From assembly GCF_030717945.1 (NCBI RefSeq), contig NZ_JAVAIM010000001.1, positions 929,131 through 993,130 of the forward strand: DNA of 64,000 nt. The letters are read 5' to 3'. The translations under genes and the position numbers were made by a program. This DNA is from Qipengyuania profundimaris. Lineage in GTDB: Bacteria; Pseudomonadota; Alphaproteobacteria; Sphingomonadales; Sphingomonadaceae. A model generated the notes under the pieces. That model did no database searches, had not been told where the DNA came from, and saw nothing but the letters and a program-made list of their open reading frames with translations. This document shows, in pieces, positions 61,243 through 64,000 of this stretch; within the stretch, counting starts at the first letter, position 1; each line of letters begins with the position of its first letter.

Positions 61243-61991
61243 GGGTCCTGCTGATCCTCCTTTGCGCCTTCGCGCTGATGGGCCAGCGCGATCCCATCCT
61301 AGTGCCCGAGGTCAGCCAGCACGAGGTGCAGGTGCGCCAAGGCTTTACGGGTACGGAACTGCTGTTGTTCGGTGCCGTCCTCGATCCGGGCGGGCGCGCT
61401 GCGGGCAATCAATACGACATCGTCGTGGTGCTCAAAGGTCCGGCCGAACCTGCCCGCCTGCGCGAGAAAGGGCGTTTCCTCGGCGTGTGGGTCAATGCGG
61501 AAAGCACCGATTTCCGCTCGGTCCCGTCGTTCTTTGCGGTTGCGTCCTCACGTCCGATCGAGGAGATCGTGGATGAGAAAACCGCTGCGATCTACGAGTT
61601 CGGGACCGACTACATCCAGCTCAGCCCCAGCGGCGTGATCGATCTGGACGAGCAGGCGCGGTTTTCCGCGGGTCTCGTCGATCTGAAAACGCGCCAGCAG
61701 CTCTACAAGCAGGATTTCGAAGGCGTGCAGATCAGCGAACAGGTGCTGTACCAAGCACGGATTGCCTTGCCGTCCAACGTAACCACCGGGACCTACACCG
61801 CCGAGACTTTCGCGGTGAGCCGCGGGCGGGTAATCGCCTCGGCGCAGACCGAAGTGGAAGTCCAGAAAGTCGGTTTCGAGCGGCGGGTCGAGGAGTATTC
61901 GCAGGACTTGTCGCTGCTCTACGGCCTTCTCGCCGTGATGCTGTCCGTCGGGATGGGGTGGCTGGCCGGTCGTCTCTTTGCGATGATCTAG
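61239..61991 (+). CDS. TIGR02186-family membrane-anchored protein
   Basis: A 250-residue protein. A short signal peptide (LLILLCAFALMG) leads to a periplasmic domain with LVPEVSQHEVQVRQGFTGTE and GRFLGVWVNAESTDFRSVPS, and the chain ends with a C-terminal membrane helix (LYGLLAVMLSVGMGWLAGRL). This is the pattern of the TIGR02186 family, found next to TauE/SafE transporters. GTG at 61239 overlaps the transporter stop (GTGA). It is probably a periplasmic accessory subunit of the transporter. Confidence 0.75.
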   Translation: MRVLLILLCAFALMGQRDPILVPEVSQHEVQVRQGFTGTELLLFGAVLDPGGRAAGNQYDIVVVLKGPAEPARLREKGRFLGVWVNAESTDFRSVPSFFAVASSRPIEEIVDEKTAAIYEFGTDYIQLSPSGVIDLDEQARFSAGLVDLKTRQQLYKQDFEGVQISEQVLYQARIALPSNVTTGTYTAETFAVSRGRVIASAQTEVEVQKVGFERRVEEYSQDLSLLYGLLAVMLSVGMGWLAGRLFAMI

Positions 61992-62103
61992 GGTCCTGAC
62001 CCTAGGTCCCATCGGCCTGTTAACGTTGACCCGATTTTAACTGTCCGCCGGCATAGGCTGTAGACCTGCGCGACGGGCGCGAAATTTGGGGCCGAACCGA
62101 CCG

Positions 62104-64000
62104 ATGACCGATATGGGCAATCCGAACCACCGTATTTTCGATCCTGCCAAGGAAGAAGGTGCCCAGCCGCCGCAGCCGCGCGGCTCGTCCCTGCGCGACC
62201 GGATTCGTCGCAGCGAGCAGGACAGCGGGGCAGCCTCTTCGCTCTCGCGTTCGGGCTATATCCACAATCCGCAGCCAGTCGAAGAGAAGCAGGTTGCGCA
62301 AGAGCGCTCCCAGATGATGTCGCCGGATCAGCATCAGGCAATGCCCGAAGAGGTGCCGGTCGCAAACGAGCAGCCCGCACCGCCACCGCCCATTCCCGCT
62401 CCGCCGTCGCAGCTTCGCGCCGAGGCGGAAGCGCGCAAGGCACCAGAACCCGAAGCGGAAGAAGAGCCCGAGGTCGATGCCGACGAGCAAAGCGCGCAGA
62501 ACATGGTGCAGCCGATCGGCGTGGTCCTCGAAATCGCCGGTTCGGGCTCGATGATCGCTATCGACTTGCAGCGCCTGAGCGAATGCGCGGAGGATGCCGA
62601 CCCCTCGATCGCCATGGCAGGGCAAGTCGGCAGCCAGATCAAAATTCGGGTCGGAAACAGCTGGCTTCTTGCCAGCGTCCGCAACCAGCGGCAGGACCGC
62701 AAGGCCGGCAGCATCCTCGCCAATATCGACTTCCTCGGCGAAGGCGTGGAAGAAAAGCTCACCGGTCGCCTGCACGGCTTCCGCCGCGGTGTTACCCGCT
62801 ATCCGGTACCCGGCGCGCTGGTTTACCCCGCCAGCACGGCCGACCTCAAGCAGGTCTACGCCAGCGACGGTCGCAGCGCGGTCACCATCGGTAAGGTCTA
62901 CCCGACCAAGGACATTCGCGCCGGCATCTATATCGACGCGATGCTGGGCAAGCATTTCGCCCTGCTCGGATCGACCGGTACGGGTAAATCGACCAGCGCC
63001 GCGCTAATCCTCCACCGCATCTGCGAAGCGGCGCCCGAAGGTCATATCGTCATGATCGATCCGCATGGCGAATATTCGGCAGCTTTCCGCAACACCGGCG
63101 TGATCCTCGATGTCTCCAACCTCCAGATGCCCTACTGGATCATGAACTTCGAAGAGCATTGCGAAGTGCTGCTGACTTCGCAGGGCAACGATCGGCAGGT
63201 CGACGAGGACATTCTCGCCAAGTGCCTGCTCAAAGCGCGCAGCAAGAGCCGCTTGGCCGAAAGCATGGGCAAGATCACCGTCGATTCGCCTATCCCCTAC
63301 CTTTTGTCCGACCTGTCCAATGCAATCCAAGATGCGATGGGCAAGCTCGACAAGGCTACGACGTCAGCGCCCTACATGCGGATCAAGAACAAGCTTGAAG
63401 AGCTGAAATCCGATCCCCGCTATCAGTTCATGTTCTCCGGCATGCTGGTCGGCGACACGATGTCGGAGTTCATTTGCAAGATCTTCCGCATGCCTTCCAA
63501 CGGCAAGCCGATCTCGATCATCGATGTATCGGGCGTTCCCTCGGACATCACCTCGACTGTGGTCGCGGTTCTGAGCCGGCTGGTGTTCGACTTCGCCATC
63601 TGGGGGCGCGAGGAGCGCACCTCGCCGATCCTGCTGGTGTGCGAAGAAGCGCACCGTTACGTGCCGAGCGAGAAGAACTCGGACGGCAATTCGGTCGGCA
63701 CCATTCTTAGCCGCATCGCCAAGGAGGGCCGTAAATACGGCATCTCGCTGGGCCTCATCACGCAGCGACCGTCCGACCTTGCCGAAGGCGTGCTGTCGCA
63801 ATGCGGCACGATCATCTCGATGCGCCTCAACAACGATCGCGACCAGGATTTCGTCCGTGCCGCCATGCCTGAAGGCGCGCGCGGCTTCCTTGATGCGATC
63901 CCCGCACTCCGCAATCGCGAATGCATCATCTGCGGTGAAGGCGTCGCCATCCCGATCCGCGTCAGCTTCGACAATCTCGAAGAATCGAAGCGTCCGGCGT
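62104..64000 (+). CDS. HerA-like ATPase (partial, runs off window)
   Basis: An ATPase of the HerA/DUF87 type; 632 codons are visible without a stop. Residues 1-145 are low-complexity, Pro/Glu/Gln-rich and likely disordered. A beta-rich HAS-barrel-like domain follows (VVLEIAGSGSMIAI near 145). Walker A is GSTGTGKSTSA near 288; MIDPHGEYSAAF follows, then LVCEEAHRYVP (Walker B) and GLITQRPSDLAEGVLSQCGT, a sensor-like region. HerA proteins pump or unwind DNA, often with NurA nuclease, which is not in the window. ATG at 62104 is the first in frame; its ribosome site is weak. Confidence 0.85.
   Translation, partial: MTDMGNPNHRIFDPAKEEGAQPPQPRGSSLRDRIRRSEQDSGAASSLSRSGYIHNPQPVEEKQVAQERSQMMSPDQHQAMPEEVPVANEQPAPPPPIPAPPSQLRAEAEARKAPEPEAEEEPEVDADEQSAQNMVQPIGVVLEIAGSGSMIAIDLQRLSECAEDADPSIAMAGQVGSQIKIRVGNSWLLASVRNQRQDRKAGSILANIDFLGEGVEEKLTGRLHGFRRGVTRYPVPGALVYPASTADLKQVYASDGRSAVTIGKVYPTKDIRAGIYIDAMLGKHFALLGSTGTGKSTSAALILHRICEAAPEGHIVMIDPHGEYSAAFRNTGVILDVSNLQMPYWIMNFEEHCEVLLTSQGNDRQVDEDILAKCLLKARSKSRLAESMGKITVDSPIPYLLSDLSNAIQDAMGKLDKATTSAPYMRIKNKLEELKSDPRYQFMFSGMLVGDTMSEFICKIFRMPSNGKPISIIDVSGVPSDITSTVVAVLSRLVFDFAIWGREERTSPILLVCEEAHRYVPSEKNSDGNSVGTILSRIAKEGRKYGISLGLITQRPSDLAEGVLSQCGTIISMRLNNDRDQDFVRAAMPEGARGFLDAIPALRNRECIICGEGVAIPIRVSFDNLEESKRPA

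Noticed and set aside
62020-62060. TTAAC-rich segment before the HerA-like gene as a CtrA site
   Set aside because: The two TTAA elements are 13 bases apart, not 7.

Overview
The window is a stretch of GC-rich alphaproteobacterial chromosome. The best guess is Sphingomonadales, family Erythrobacteraceae (Erythrobacter/Qipengyuania-like). This rests on a histidine phosphotransferase of the ChpT type, an alphaproteobacterial RpoH, a TorF-type porin, DUF3297 and DUF418 proteins, a TauE/TIGR02186 pair, several TonB receptors and many ATGA, GTGA and TGATG start/stop overlaps. The assignment comes from gene content read by eye, not from a database search. Most of the window is ordinary core genome. 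The unusual material is concentrated in the first 13 kb.

Region by region. 0-1.8 kb: the tail of an upstream gene, a ROK fructokinase and a convergent Stf0 sulfotransferase. 1.9-4.7 kb: an accessory patch with a degenerate MobV/Pre-type relaxase-like coiled-coil protein, palindromes just upstream of it, and about 1.2 kb with no convincing gene. 4.7-9.0 kb: a small zinc-ribbon/winged-helix protein, then a leftward four-gene operon (DUF4331 protein, lipoprotein, TPR protein, HupE-like membrane protein). 9.6-12.5 kb: a second accessory cluster of five rightward genes. Three are unrecognised, one is a small HUH-motif protein resembling MobA/MobL relaxases and one is a DEDDh exonuclease. The cluster lies beside the 3' end of tRNA-Val(CAC), a classic integration position, although no integrase is visible.

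12.7-23.2 kb: sppA; pyrB with an overlapping, apparently catalytically dead dihydroorotase homologue; a ParA/ribbon-helix-helix/SPOR-lipoprotein operon divergent from a Sel1/SPOR protein; a DUF418 membrane protein. 23.2-28 kb: iron storage (bfd, bfr) behind two Fur-like palindromes, der with a DUF2721 gene, a CHAP-domain protein, DUF3297 and two tiny acidic disordered proteins. 28-38 kb: tRNA-Leu(UAG); tig with a long histone-H1-like Lys/Ala tail; an antiporter, an amidase and a TonB receptor; clpP-clpX; a fasciclin protein. 38-44 kb: a tightly packed mtgA-CDF transporter-ECF sigma-anti-sigma operon, an M20 peptidase with a coupled unknown gene, and rpoH. 44-51 kb: rluD back to back with a JAMM-type peptidase gene, chpT overlapping an AmpD-like amidase, and a Fur-box-preceded PepSY/small membrane protein/TonB-receptor operon. 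50.7-64 kb: RNase P RNA, a TspO-like membrane protein, an S46 dipeptidyl-peptidase, a PPP-type phosphatase, a TorF porin, gloA, nhaA, an NfrB-like glycosyltransferase with an NfrA-C-like partner, TauE/TIGR02186, and a HerA-like ATPase cut by the window end.

How the genes work together. Iron handling recurs: bfd and bfr store and release iron, and the PepSY/TonB operon imports ferric chelates, with Fur-like palindromes before both. Protein quality control is represented by tig, clpP, clpX, rpoH and sppA, and cell-envelope growth and division by mtgA, the AmpD-like amidase, the CHAP protein, the SPOR proteins and ParA. The two relaxase-like genes in accessory patches are the best leads for something undescribed.
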